A stretch of 37,080 bases of DNA, from positions 1 through 37,080 of the forward strand of contig JAGABS010000078.1 of the NCBI GenBank assembly GCA_017614525.1, written 5' to 3'. Shown piece by piece: positions 17,110 to 25,642 of the stretch (its first letter is position 1; every line of letters starts with the position of its first letter). The notes under the pieces are model-generated. The model was not told the DNA's origin and made no database searches. It was given only the letters and a program-made list of their open reading frames with translations. This stretch comes from Alphaproteobacteria bacterium (GTDB lineage Bacteria > Pseudomonadota > Alphaproteobacteria > UBA3830). Both the position numbers and the translations under genes were made by a program.

Positions 17110-17231
17110 CTCGGCATCAACTTTTCGCGGAATCCGAAACACGAAATTTTTTGCGCAATTTGCAGCCAGAGTAATTTGCAATCAAAATCGCTTGAATATA
17201 AGCAATTGCTCATCAAAATTGTACAAAAAAG

Positions 17232-17333
17232 CTAACAAAAAGTTAAATCAACGGAGTATTAGTCTTTCGATGGTATCATCCCGAGGGTGGGGGCAGCGGG
17301 GCTGATACAAGTTAAAAGTTAACAAAAGGTTAA
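17232..17333 (+). repeat. 102-bp CtrA-box repeat, copy B
   Basis: The copy starts with CTAA-N7-TTAA (17232-17246, one mismatch) and ends with exact TTAA-N7-TTAA (17319-17333). The box starts are 87 bp apart, as in copy C. Inside are the ATCAACGGA-TATTA block shared with A, GATGGTATCAT (extended -10-like) and the G-rich block CCCGAGGGTGGGGG then GCGGGGC. Function is unknown; a CtrA-controlled promoter of a short RNA, or a structural site, are options. Confidence 0.8.
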
Positions 17334-17389
17334 AATCAAACAATTTAGATACAGAACTCAAACCATTAGACGACAGTACTTAAATAACA

Positions 17390-17409
17390 GGCTCCAAGAT
17401 CATCTTGGC
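17390..17409 (+). repeat. 20-nt repeat with palindrome, copy paired with 10920-10939
   Basis: GGCTCCAAGATCATCTTGGC, identical to the minus strand at 10920-10939, with the palindrome CCAAGA-TCA-TCTTGG. It is about 57 bp after the end of repeat copy B; the equivalent distance at copy A is about 47 bp. The palindrome CCAGGC-GCT-GCCTGG follows directly at 17411-17425. Confidence 0.8.
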
Positions 17410-17446
17410 TCCAGGCGCTGCCTGGCTGCCTCCGAATGCAATCCGG

Positions 17447-17548
17447 TTAATAAAAAGTTAAATTAACTGTTTTTCAACCTTTCTGTGCTACCATGCCCAG
17501 GGTGGGGGTCGTGGGGCGGACTGTGATTAAAGGTTAACAAATCCTTAA
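17447..17548 (+). repeat. 102-bp CtrA-box repeat, copy C
   Basis: Both ends are exact TTAA-N7-TTAA (17447-17461 and 17534-17548). The interior has TTTCTGTGCTACCAT as in copy A, and CCCAGGGTGGGGG then GTGGGGC. The element ends 26 bp before the start codon of yraN and could contain its promoter. Confidence 0.8.
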
Positions 17549-17574
17549 TTTTTTGATAGGAGGATTCTATAAAG

Positions 17575-17919
17575 ATGCGCAAAACTGAGTTTCGAGGATA
17601 TTTCGGAGAATTTGTCGCAATGTTGTTGCTGCTGTGCAAAGGTTATCGCATATTGAAACATCGATACAAATTGAGCGGCGGAGAAATAGATATTGTCGCA
17701 AAACGCGGAAATAAAATCTCATTCATCGAAGTAAAAACCCGCAAAAGCGAAGAAAAATGCCAAATTGCAATTACTCCGCGGCAGCTGCGAAGAATTCGCA
17801 ACACTTCTCAATTTTTTCTGAAGAACAACCCGAAATATCTGCATTGCGACCTCAGCTACGACGTGATTTTTGTCGTCGATTGGCATCTCCCGCAACATAT
17901 TGAAAATATTTCCATTTAG
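17575..17919 (+). CDS. yraN: UPF0102 family nuclease-fold protein YraN
   Basis: The 114-residue protein matches the YraN/UPF0102 family of small PD-(D/E)XK nuclease-like proteins. The signature runs through GEFVA, GYRILKHRYKLSGGEIDIVAK and FIEVKTRK, with Glu, Asp and Glu-x-Lys in the catalytic positions. The biological role of the family is not settled; its fold suggests DNA or RNA processing. TAGGAGG about 9 bp upstream is the strongest ribosome site nearby. It stands alone, between repeat copy C and the intergenic region before secA. Confidence 0.88.
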   Translation: MRKTEFRGYFGEFVAMLLLLCKGYRILKHRYKLSGGEIDIVAKRGNKISFIEVKTRKSEEKCQIAITPRQLRRIRNTSQFFLKNNPKYLHCDLSYDVIFVVDWHLPQHIENISI

Positions 17920-18033
17920 GTCTGACAGTTCAAACCCGGTATAGGACAGCTTTGTCATCAATTTGTCATCAACACGACACGGTGAAGAATCTCTCTCATA
18001 AGTCTTCAGCTGAAATATTTGAGCTTATCAGTA

Positions 18034-18052
18034 AGTCGCTCCGGCTTTTTTC
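18034..18052 (+). terminator. Probable intrinsic terminator after yraN
   Basis: AGTCG, loop CTC, CGGCT followed by a run of T. The stem has one G-T pair. It lies about 115 bp beyond the yraN stop. The rest of 17920-18173 shows a direct repeat TTTGTCATCAA and a run of about nine C near 18061, but no gene. Confidence 0.45.
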
Positions 18053-18116
18053 TTCATTTACCCCCCCCCATCTGTCCTTTGTTTTGCGTTTCCCTCAGTT
18101 TTTTAATGGAAATATG

Positions 18117-18135
18117 TTAACCTTTTCTTTATAAT
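18117..18135 (+). promoter_or_regulatory. secA promoter region with near-consensus CtrA box
   Basis: TATAAT at 18130-18135 is a perfect -10 sequence 38 bp before the start codon of secA. It overlaps TTAA-N7-TTTA (18117-18131), one base off the CtrA consensus. No good -35 is visible, which would fit an activator-dependent promoter. Confidence 0.4.
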
Positions 18136-18173
18136 TAATAGCTAAATTGTTTTTAAATTATGTGTGAGGCGGT

Positions 18174-20972
18174 ATGTTATCTCAGTTTTTGAAGGCGATT
18201 TTCGGGTCGCACAACGACAGAATAGTAAAAAAATATTTCAGAGTTGCTGCGCAGGTCAACGAGTTGGAAGAGTCTATAGAAAAACTCTCCGACGATGAAT
18301 TGAGGGGAAAAACCGAGGAATTCAAGCAGCGTCTCGAAGAAGATGAAACTTTAGATGACATTTTGCCGGAGGCTTTTGCGGTTGCTCGAGAGGGAGCAAA
18401 GCGAGCTTTGGGACTGCGGCCGTTTGATGTTCAGCTGGTGGGAGCTCAGGCCCTGCACAACGGAATGATTTCCGAGATGAAAACGGGTGAAGGAAAGACT
18501 CTTGTTGCGGCGATCGCGGCGTATTTGAACGCCCTTGACGGAAAAGGGGTGCACGTCGTTACCGTCAATGATTACCTCGCAAAAAGAGATGCTGAATGGA
18601 TGGGCAAGCTCTACAAGTTCCTGGGTCTCACGGTCGGAACGATTGTCCATGGGCTGACAGATGAGCAGCGGCGCGAACAGTATGCCTGCGATATCACTTA
18701 CGCAACAAACAATGAGTTAGGATTCGACTACCTGCGCGACAACATGAAATTCTACGCTTCAGAGCTTGTAATGAGGCCGTTCAACTACGCGATTGTCGAC
18801 GAGGTGGACAGTATTTTGATCGACGAGGCGCGAACTCCGTTGATTATTTCCGGAGCAGCTGAAGATTCCGCGGATTTGTACGTCAAAGTCGACGCGATAA
18901 TGCCGAATTTGGTCAAGGAGGATTACGAGGTCGATGAAAAACAGCGCAATGTCACTCTGACAGAGGCCGGAAACGAGCATGTCGAGCAGCTGCTTATTGA
19001 GGCGGGATTAATTGTCAACGCGAATCTCTACGATGTGCAAAATATCGCGATCGTTCATCACGTAAACAATGCGATAAAAGCTCATTTTTTGTTCAGAAGA
19101 GACGTTGATTATATCGTAAAGAACAACAAGGTTATCATTATCGATGAATTTACCGGACGTATGATGGAAGGACGGCGCTACTCCGACGGTCTGCACCAGG
19201 CGATCGAGGCCAAAGAGCATGTCAAAGTCGAGATGGAAAACCAAACTTTGGCGTCAATTACTTTCCAAAACTTTTTCAGGATGTATAAGAAACTGTCGGG
19301 TATGACAGGTACGGCAGCGACTGAAGCGCAGGAACTTTCGGAAATCTACAAAGTTGAAACTTTAGTGATTCCGACGAATGTTCCCGTGGCGCGAAAAGAT
19401 TATAACGACGAGATTTACAGAACGGCCCGTGAAAAATACAACGCGATTATTGAATTGGTGAGAGATTGTCACGCGCGCAAGCAGCCTGTACTGGTTGGAA
19501 CGGTCAGTATTGAAAAGTCCGAGCTGCTCTCGAAACTGTTGACGAAAGCGGGAATTGAACACAATGTTCTGAACGCGAGATATCACGATATTGAAGCCCA
19601 AATTATCGCGGAAGCGGGACGCTCGGGTGCGGTAACAATCGCAACCAACATGGCGGGACGTGGAACCGACATCAAGTTGGGAGGAAATCTCGAGGCACGC
19701 TTGGAGAAGGAGCTCGCGGGAGTTTCTGATCCGGATGAAATTCAGCACATAACGGAGAGGGTCGAGGCAGAAATTAAGGAAGACGAGCAGGCTGTCAAGC
19801 AAGCGGGAGGACTTTATGTCGTCGGAACGGAGAGGCATGAAAGCCGTCGTATCGACAACCAGCTGCGCGGCCGTTCAGGACGTCAGGGGGATCCGGGAGC
19901 ATCAAAATTTTTCTTATCTTTGGAAGACGATCTGATGAGAATTTTCGGAATGGAAAAGCTGGATGCAACTCTGAAGAAACTGGGAATTGAAGAGGGCGAA
20001 GCGATCACTCATCCGTTTGTGAACAAAGCTATAGAAAAAGCGCAAATGAGAGTCGAGGCGCGAAACTATGACATCCGTAAGCATCTTCTGAAGTTTGATG
20101 ATGTCATGAACGATCAGCGAAAGGTTATTTACACGCAGCGCCATGAATTAATGGTCGACGACAAGGATTTCAGCGACGATATAAATGACATGAGAGAAGA
20201 GGCAATTACCGATGTTGTTTACAGCAATGTTGCCGAAAATACTCCGTCTGAATTCTGGGATTATCAGCAGATAAATGATCAGCTGGCGGCGATTTTCGGA
20301 AACGGATTTGAACTGGAAAAGAAAGAAAACATGTCCCGCGACGAGGCCGTAGACCTGTTGCTGGAAAAGGTTCAAGAGCAGGCTCAACTCAAAGAGAAGA
20401 CCTACACTTCCGAGGTCATGAGGTATATGGAGCGCACGATTTTGCTGCGTCTGATCGATCAGTACTGGAAGGAGCACCTGCTTAATCTCGATCGGCTGCG
20501 TCAGGGAATCAATCTGCGCGCTTACGGGCAGAGGGATCCGCTGAACGAGTATAAGCAGGAGGCTTTCGCGCTGTTTGAGAATATGTCGAAAGTCATAAGA
20601 AGGGAGACGGTGCGGGCGCTGGCGATGTTTGAGTTTGCACGGCCGGACCAAATGCCGGATGAACTCTCGGTAGACGAGGACAGTTTCTCGTCCGATGATT
20701 TCGGCGGAGACGCGGATTTGGATCTCGAGACGGATTCCGATACTGATGCCGACGATAGGGATTCCGAAGAGGAAGACTCAGATAACGATCTCATAAATGC
20801 GGATTTCGACGAATCGAATTCGAACAACCGAAACGAAAAGAAAAAAGTTGCAGTCTCTCCGCGAGCAGAAGGACAGACAGGGCAGGATGTCTTCGCAGTC
20901 TCGCGCAACGCGTTATGTCCGTGCGGCAGCGGGAAAAAATACAAGTATTGCCACGGAAGAGTGACAAAGTAG
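18174..20972 (+). CDS. secA: Preprotein translocase ATPase SecA
   Basis: The 932-residue motor protein drives Sec-dependent export through SecYEG. Walker A lies in [12 protein letters not shown], the DEAD-type box in [19 protein letters not shown], and helicase motif VI in [13 protein letters not shown]. The C-terminal zinc-binding motif [14 protein letters not shown], which contacts SecB and lipid, is intact. Between about 825 and 885 lies an unusually acidic Asp/Ser/Glu-rich linker. GAGG lies about 5 bp upstream of the ATG. The gene is monocistronic: yraN upstream seems to have its own terminator, and the next gene is convergent after 151 bp. The many exported proteins in the window would depend on it. 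Confidence 0.97.
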   Translation: MLSQFLKAIFGSHNDRIVKKYFRVAAQVNELEESIEKLSDDELRGKTEEFKQRLEEDETLDDILPEAFAVAREGAKRALGLRPFDVQLVGAQALHNGMISEMKTGEGKTLVAAIAAYLNALDGKGVHVVTVNDYLAKRDAEWMGKLYKFLGLTVGTIVHGLTDEQRREQYACDITYATNNELGFDYLRDNMKFYASELVMRPFNYAIVDEVDSILIDEARTPLIISGAAEDSADLYVKVDAIMPNLVKEDYEVDEKQRNVTLTEAGNEHVEQLLIEAGLIVNANLYDVQNIAIVHHVNNAIKAHFLFRRDVDYIVKNNKVIIIDEFTGRMMEGRRYSDGLHQAIEAKEHVKVEMENQTLASITFQNFFRMYKKLSGMTGTAATEAQELSEIYKVETLVIPTNVPVARKDYNDEIYRTAREKYNAIIELVRDCHARKQPVLVGTVSIEKSELLSKLLTKAGIEHNVLNARYHDIEAQIIAEAGRSGAVTIATNMAGRGTDIKLGGNLEARLEKELAGVSDPDEIQHITERVEAEIKEDEQAVKQAGGLYVVGTERHESRRIDNQLRGRSGRQGDPGASKFFLSLEDDLMRIFGMEKLDATLKKLGIEEGEAITHPFVNKAIEKAQMRVEARNYDIRKHLLKFDDVMNDQRKVIYTQRHELMVDDKDFSDDINDMREEAITDVVYSNVAENTPSEFWDYQQINDQLAAIFGNGFELEKKENMSRDEAVDLLLEKVQEQAQLKEKTYTSEVMRYMERTILLRLIDQYWKEHLLNLDRLRQGINLRAYGQRDPLNEYKQEAFALFENMSKVIRRETVRALAMFEFARPDQMPDELSVDEDSFSSDDFGGDADLDLETDSDTDADDRDSEEEDSDNDLINADFDESNSNNRNEKKKVAVSPRAEGQTGQDVFAVSRNALCPCGSGKKYKYCHGRVTK

Positions 20973-21123
20973 TCGCCTTTCAAGCTGACAGCGGAGAGTT
21001 TTTGCGGGTAAGTTCGGTGGAATATCCCGGTGTGTGCGTCTTGTTTTCGTTTAAATAAGAGTAGATTATATTTTGAGAGTTGATTCTTTGTTGCGTCTTA
21101 ATTCATCAAAAGAGATCAGAGTG

Positions 21124-21807
21124 TCAAAAACTTGGACGTGCAGATTTTCTGTGCCACAGGATTTTGCCCATTCTTTTGAATTCAACTTGTGCGGACGGAG
21201 TCTCGGATTTTTCAGTTATTTTTGCTGTGTTGTTAACTACTCCGCGCAGTCGGCAGATGCATGTTTCTCCGTTTGTTTTTTGAAGAATCACGACTTTTCC
21301 GATAAGTTTTTTCGGATTTTCTTCCACTCCGGCTACGCAATCTCCGGCGTCAAACACTGAATTTCCGAACTTTTCCGTTAAAATATGAAAAATGGGGCGA
21401 TCGTGCAAATTTAAAAAAAAACTCAATTCCTTTTTTATATCAGAATCCAAAAAAGGCGGGAAATTGAAGGACTTTTTTTTGAAAGAATTTTTTTGTGGAT
21501 TTATTTCATTTTCGTCGTAGAGAAGCATTGATTTTTCGGGACCGGACATCAGATGAGGAGGCATTCCCTCTCCACGCAACAGCCACTCAGCGGAGCAAAA
21601 AATTCCTAATTTTCGGAAAGATTCGCAGATCCTGAGAGCACTCCGTTCATTCAACTCAACTCGTCCGCTTTCCCAAGTATCCATGGTAGAAGTAGCTATT
21701 CCTGTTTTGTCGTGCAGATCCTGACGAGACATTCCCGTAAGCGCTCGCGCCATGCGCAACCGACGTCCTTTCACCTGAGCTTCCGTGTATTCTATAACCT
21801 TCTCCAC
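21124..21807 (-). CDS. XRE-family regulator with LexA/S24-like C-terminal domain
   Basis: With start GTG 21807 the protein has 227 residues. Residues about 8-55 form an HTH of the XRE type (GRRLRMARALTGMSRQDLHDKTGIATSTMDTWESGR, shown by its key residues). A linker with Lys/Phe-rich composition follows. The C-terminal part (GDCVAGVEENPKKLIGKVV onward) resembles the S24 peptidase/LexA fold, but a clear Ser-Lys pair is not visible, so it may be a non-cleaving sensor domain. GGGGTGG about 9 bp upstream supports GTG 21807; the longer TTG 21861 has nothing. It diverges from the secretin operon at 22041 and could control it, which is inference. Confidence 0.7.
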   Translation of the reverse strand: MEKVIEYTEAQVKGRRLRMARALTGMSRQDLHDKTGIATSTMDTWESGRVELNERSALRICESFRKLGIFCSAEWLLRGEGMPPHLMSGPEKSMLLYDENEINPQKNSFKKKSFNFPPFLDSDIKKELSFFLNLHDRPIFHILTEKFGNSVFDAGDCVAGVEENPKKLIGKVVILQKTNGETCICRLRGVVNNTAKITEKSETPSAQVEFKRMGKILWHRKSARPSF

Positions 21808-21926
21808 CTTCAAATACCACCCCGATTGACATCTTATAAAACATATCGTGAAAAAATTCAACTTTGTTCTCTCTTAGCGAGAGTGACGAGGAGGAATTTG
21901 GATTACAGCTAATAGCTATTGAAAAG

Positions 21927-21942
21927 ATATGTCGACACATAT
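21927..21942. promoter_or_regulatory. Inverted repeat, candidate operator
   Basis: ATATGT-CGAC-ACATAT lies in the 234-bp space between the XRE regulator and the divergent secretin gene. The palindrome ATAGCTAT (21912-21919) and CTCTC-TTAGC-GAGAG (21869-21883) lie close by. They are plausible binding sites for a dimeric HTH protein; no experiment supports this. Confidence 0.3.
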
Positions 21943-22040
21943 TATCCCTTCGTAAATTGCTTGGTTTTTATTAATTCTTTGGCTTTTTCAAAAATTTTAC
22001 GTATAATTTTATTAATATTTTATGAAAATGGCTAAATACT

Positions 22041-23669
22041 ATGAGACGTCTGATTTTTTGCTTTTTGGTTATGGGATGCTCAATTGTTGATATGCCGAGG
22101 ACTCCCCAACAAAAAAATTTGATTCCGTCCAGCCTGGATACAATTACCGATTCGATCTACGAAGATGACTCAATTGAAGAAATGGACGTGTATTTTGAGA
22201 GAGAAGATGAAGAACCGATATCGCCTAATTTTTATCGAAAAGTTTCCATAACGGTTTCGAAAAGCATGAATTTGCGGGATGTCTTCATACAGCTGGCGAA
22301 AAAAGCGGATGTCAACGTTTTTATCCCGCATGATGTCGAGGGCGGAATTTCTTTCGAGGCCAAAAATCGTCCGTTCATCGATATTCTGAAAGATATCTGC
22401 AGCAGCTGCGTTTTGAAGTATTCGATCAAAGACAATTCGGTAAAAATCGAGAACGATACCCCGTCGACGAAAATTTACAGCCTGCAGTTTCTGAATATCG
22501 AGCGCGAGACGCAAAGTTCGGTTTCGACTTCCACCGATGTGTTTATGAATCAATCAATTTTGAAAAACAGCGCGGATGGGGCAACGGATTCGAAAGACAA
22601 CGGCTCCAGCAGCACTATGTCGGGAGTGATAAAAAATGATTTTTGGGCGGAATTGGAACAAAATCTGCAAAATATTGTCGGGGATGAGGGAACGGTAACG
22701 GTACACAAACAGGGCGGGCTGGTGACGGTACAAGCTCCTCAATTCAAACACGAAGAAGTCCAAAAATACATAAATCTTTTAAAGGATGCGACGGAATCTC
22801 AAGTTTTGATCGAGGCAAAAATATTGGAAGTCCATCTGAAGGATACTTACAAAAATGGTATAAATTGGAATATTTTGCGAGCAGACGGAACAACTTTTCA
22901 GAAGAGATATTCGGATCACACGGGTTTGGTTTCGTTCGGAATCAACAAAAATAATTTAAACGCAATCGCGGGCATAATTGAAAAATTCGGAGCGGTGAAA
23001 ACCTTATCCAGTCCTCGTATCACAGTATTAAACAACCAATCTGCCATTCTCAAGGTAGCGCACAATGAAATAGTTTGCCTCCCGGAAATTCAGCGGCAAT
23101 ATGGAACAGCAACAACAGGAAGGGACACCGATTTTATGACAACCACTTTACATACTATTCCGATTGGGTTGATAGTTACGGTGCAGCCCTCGATTGACGC
23201 GAAAAATAACACAATCTTGCTGAATTTGCGGCCGACGATTTCCCGAATTCGCGAGTATAAAGAAATTCCATATCCTTTCCAGTCTTTTAACCGAGTTACC
23301 GGCGCGACATTTATACCTCAGTCGCAAAAAATTCCGATTGTCGATATGAGAGAGATGGATTCCGTTTTGAAATTGACTTCCGGACAGGTTGCGGTGATGG
23401 GAGGTTTGATGAAGGAGGAATCATTCAACGGCCGCAGCGGTCTGCCTTGGCTTTCGGAGCTCGATCCTGTTGTCGGAGAAAACGAAAAATCGACAGATGT
23501 TACCGAGCTGGTGATTTTCCTGAAGGCGACAATCCTGAGAAATAAAAAACATCACGCCGCCGACAGGAGGTTATATGAAAAGTTCGCGAATGATCCTCGT
23601 CCGATAAATTTCGAAAAAAATCGAAGTAAAAGCAAAAACGGAAAAGAAGGCAAAAGGAATAAAAAATGA
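22041..23669 (+). CDS. Outer-membrane secretin of the PilN/MshL type (lipoprotein)
   Basis: The 542-residue protein starts with a lipoprotein-like signal (IFCFLVMGC, Cys13). An N-terminal STN/N0-like region follows at about 70-145 (SMNLRDVFIQLAKKADVNVFI and VEGGISFEAKNRPFIDIL). The C-terminal secretin domain contains VLIEAKILEVHL, VKTLSSPRITVLNNQSA, VTVQPSIDAKNNTILLNLRPTI and GQVAVMGGLMKE, all typical. It should form the ring for pilus or pseudopilus exit. Similarity is to MshL/PilN rather than GspD of full length. The stop overlaps the start of the following prepilin by four bases (ATGA 23666-23669). No ATPase or inner-membrane protein is in the window. Confidence 0.88.
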   Translation: MRRLIFCFLVMGCSIVDMPRTPQQKNLIPSSLDTITDSIYEDDSIEEMDVYFEREDEEPISPNFYRKVSITVSKSMNLRDVFIQLAKKADVNVFIPHDVEGGISFEAKNRPFIDILKDICSSCVLKYSIKDNSVKIENDTPSTKIYSLQFLNIERETQSSVSTSTDVFMNQSILKNSADGATDSKDNGSSSTMSGVIKNDFWAELEQNLQNIVGDEGTVTVHKQGGLVTVQAPQFKHEEVQKYINLLKDATESQVLIEAKILEVHLKDTYKNGINWNILRADGTTFQKRYSDHTGLVSFGINKNNLNAIAGIIEKFGAVKTLSSPRITVLNNQSAILKVAHNEIVCLPEIQRQYGTATTGRDTDFMTTTLHTIPIGLIVTVQPSIDAKNNTILLNLRPTISRIREYKEIPYPFQSFNRVTGATFIPQSQKIPIVDMREMDSVLKLTSGQVAVMGGLMKEESFNGRSGLPWLSELDPVVGENEKSTDVTELVIFLKATILRNKKHHAADRRLYEKFANDPRPINFEKNRSKSKNGKEGKRNKK

Positions 23670-24331
23670 CGGAAATTTGGCCGACAAAATCCCGACTGGT
23701 TTTGAAAAAGGTAAACAAAGGTTTTTCTCTGGTCGAAATCGCAATTGCTGTGCTGGTTATCAGCTTGATTGCGACCTTTTCTTTGAAGGGAAAAGAGTTA
23801 ATCCGAACCGCGAGGCTGCGCGCGGTGATAGAACAAGTTGAGACATTTCGCATTGCCGCCAACAGTTTTGCGGAAAAATACGGAGCAATTCCGGGAGATC
23901 TCCAAAACGCAAAAGAATTGATCAGCGAATCTCTGGAAAACGGCAGCGGCAGCGGGGAAATTTTATCTAAGGAAGATGCGAAAAGATTTTGGAGTCATCT
24001 GAGCAAGTCGGGACTGATCAGTGCCGAGCTGGTTAACGGCTATCCCGTCAGTAAAATAGGAGGATATTTTTCTGTATCGTCGAATATCAACGGCAAACCC
24101 GGAACTTGGCTGGTTCTTTCCAAGGGCACCGGCGATAATCGAAGTTTTTCGGGAATTATGACAACCGAAAGTGCTTATTACATCGACAGAAGCATGGATA
24201 ATGGCTTGCCGACGGAGGGAGATGTTCAGATCCTGAAAGGACAATATGCGTCGGGAGAATGCATCGTCGGATCAAAATATAACTTCAAAAATAAGAACGA
24301 AGATTGCGTGCTTTTGTTCAGAATTTGGTGA
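23666..24331 (+). CDS. Type IV prepilin-like protein
   Basis: This 221-residue prepilin has the cleavage motif NKG/FSLVEIA (Gly19, Glu at mature position 5), followed by the hydrophobic helix IAVLVISLIATFSL. Residues after the helix (VETFRIAANSFAEKYGAIPGDL) are typical of pilin-like proteins in this family. Two cysteines at the C-terminus (ECIVG and EDCVL) probably form the pilin disulfide. A prepilin peptidase is needed but none is in view. It is translationally coupled to the secretin gene and is followed 30 bp later by a second prepilin. Confidence 0.85.
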   Translation: MTEIWPTKSRLVLKKVNKGFSLVEIAIAVLVISLIATFSLKGKELIRTARLRAVIEQVETFRIAANSFAEKYGAIPGDLQNAKELISESLENGSGSGEILSKEDAKRFWSHLSKSGLISAELVNGYPVSKIGGYFSVSSNINGKPGTWLVLSKGTGDNRSFSGIMTTESAYYIDRSMDNGLPTEGDVQILKGQYASGECIVGSKYNFKNKNEDCVLLFRIW

Positions 24332-24361
24332 TAAGACGGAAAAAACGAAAAGAGACTGAAA

Positions 24362-25189
24362 ATGAAAATCGGAGAAAAACTGAAAAAGTCGTCGATTTTT
24401 TCTAAGATTTCTCAAACAAAATCCAAAAAAAGATTATTTTTTTCAATTCGAAAAGATTTCGAAAAAGAGCGAAGCTTTCTTTGCCGAAAGAATTCTTCAA
24501 AAGGATCAATGTTGCTGGAAATTGCTATCGGAATTGCTGTTTTGGCGATAATTTCAGGGTTTATTATTCGCAAAACCATGACAACCAACAAATACATGCG
24601 TGAGCAATTAACTAAATCCAATATCGAGACAGTCGCCATGTCCGTAGCTTCTTTTGTCGCAAACAACAAACGTTTGCCCCGACCTTCCGAAACCAACGAC
24701 GGAATCGAAAGTGCTTCTCCGAACGTAAAATTCGGATATATTCCGTACAAGACTTTGGGCATTTCCGCGACCATCGCCAAGGACGGAAATCTGCAATCTT
24801 TGATATACATTGTCGAGCCGGCCCTCACCGCAAATTACTCCAAAATTTACGGAGATGATTTTGATACGCAGTTTTTTTGCTCGGGCATTCCCGCACCGAA
24901 AATTTCGGTTCAGGGAAATTGGAATCGGGGAAATCAAATAAATTCAAGTTTCGAAAATTTGAATAACGACGTAATCGCATTTGCAATCGATACTAAAGGG
25001 CACAAAAATCTCATCGGTGAAAATATTATCCTTCGTCCGACCGCCCATACCTTCTGGATTACTCGGGATATGCTGCTCATGAAATATCTGAAAAATTCTC
25101 CGTGCGCGATCGAAAATCCTCAGCAAGATATCGGAAATTTCCGACAAAATTCAGATCGGCATTTACAAGAATTCGAGGATGATTTTTAA
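24362..25189 (+). CDS. Second type IV prepilin-like protein with long leader
   Basis: The 275-residue protein has a prepilin motif SSKG/SMLLEIAIGIAVLAI with Gly48 and Glu at mature position 5. The 48-residue basic leader (many Lys/Ser) is long and typical of type IVb pilins or minor pilins. The ectodomain contains two distant cysteines (FFCSG and SPCAI). The start is the only good ATG in frame before the motif; the ribosome site is weak (AAGAGA). It is third in the operon with the secretin and first prepilin. The hydrophobic helix includes Met/Ile/Gly as usual. Whether it is a major or minor subunit cannot be told. Confidence 0.8.
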   Translation: MKIGEKLKKSSIFSKISQTKSKKRLFFSIRKDFEKERSFLCRKNSSKGSMLLEIAIGIAVLAIISGFIIRKTMTTNKYMREQLTKSNIETVAMSVASFVANNKRLPRPSETNDGIESASPNVKFGYIPYKTLGISATIAKDGNLQSLIYIVEPALTANYSKIYGDDFDTQFFCSGIPAPKISVQGNWNRGNQINSSFENLNNDVIAFAIDTKGHKNLIGENIILRPTAHTFWITRDMLLMKYLKNSPCAIENPQQDIGNFRQNSDRHLQEFEDDF

Positions 25190-25210
25190 TACTAAAAAAC
25201 AGGTGAAATT

Positions 25211-25549
25211 ATGTACGACAAAAATAATGTATTTTTTAAAATTTTGCAGAAAGAAATTCCGTCTGAAATCGTTTATGAAGACGAAGTTTGCATGGCCTTC
25301 CGCGATATAAATCCGGCCGCGAAAATCCACGTGCTGGTGATAACAAAAGGCTGTTACGTGAATTTTGCAGACTTTGTGGAAAATGAATCTGCCGAAAATG
25401 TTCAAAAATTTTTCAAGTCGGTCGCTCATGTGGCGGAGAAGTTGGGTGTCAGGGAATCTGGATACAGAATTTTATCAAACACAGGGCGCGACGCGGGGCA
25501 GGAAGTCGAGCATTTCCATGTTCATATATTAGGCGGAGAGAGACTGTAA
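25211..25549 (+). CDS. HIT family (HinT-like) nucleotide hydrolase
   Basis: The 112-residue protein carries the histidine-triad motif HFHVHIL (His101, 103, 105) near the C-terminus and the typical N-terminal IFxKILxxEIPS-like NNVFFKILQKEIPSEIVYED. HinT proteins hydrolyse adenosine phosphoramidates and acyl-AMP; the physiological substrate here is unknown. AGGTGA lies 5 bp before the ATG. It follows the pilin cassette by 21 bp and precedes xseA by 93 bp. Confidence 0.92.
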   Translation: MYDKNNVFFKILQKEIPSEIVYEDEVCMAFRDINPAAKIHVLVITKGCYVNFADFVENESAENVQKFFKSVAHVAEKLGVRESGYRILSNTGRDAGQEVEHFHVHILGGERL

Positions 25550-25642
25550 GCCGTCTGGGCCGCGGAAGTTAAGCTAAAATTTAAACCGAAATAAAAAAGC
25601 GATTCGCAAATTTTCAGGCAGAAGTTTAGGCAGAAATCCGAG

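Larger units (their letters stand above)
17110..17574. other. Intergenic region with repeat copies B and C
   Basis: The 465-bp gap between addB and yraN contains no gene. It holds copies B and C of the 102-bp repeat as direct repeats 215 bp apart, with two adjacent palindromes between them: CCAAGATCATCTTGG at 17393-17407 and CCAGGCGCTGCCTGG at 17411-17425. Confidence 0.85.

Noticed and set aside
17283-17302. G-quadruplex in the repeat elements
   Set aside because: The block has only three separate G-runs (3, 5 and 4), so a regular four-run quadruplex requires splitting a run. It is possible but not supported.
18060-18069. Run of about nine C upstream of secA
   Set aside because: It could be a slippery tract, but it lies well upstream of the -10 of an essential gene, and nothing shows phase variation.
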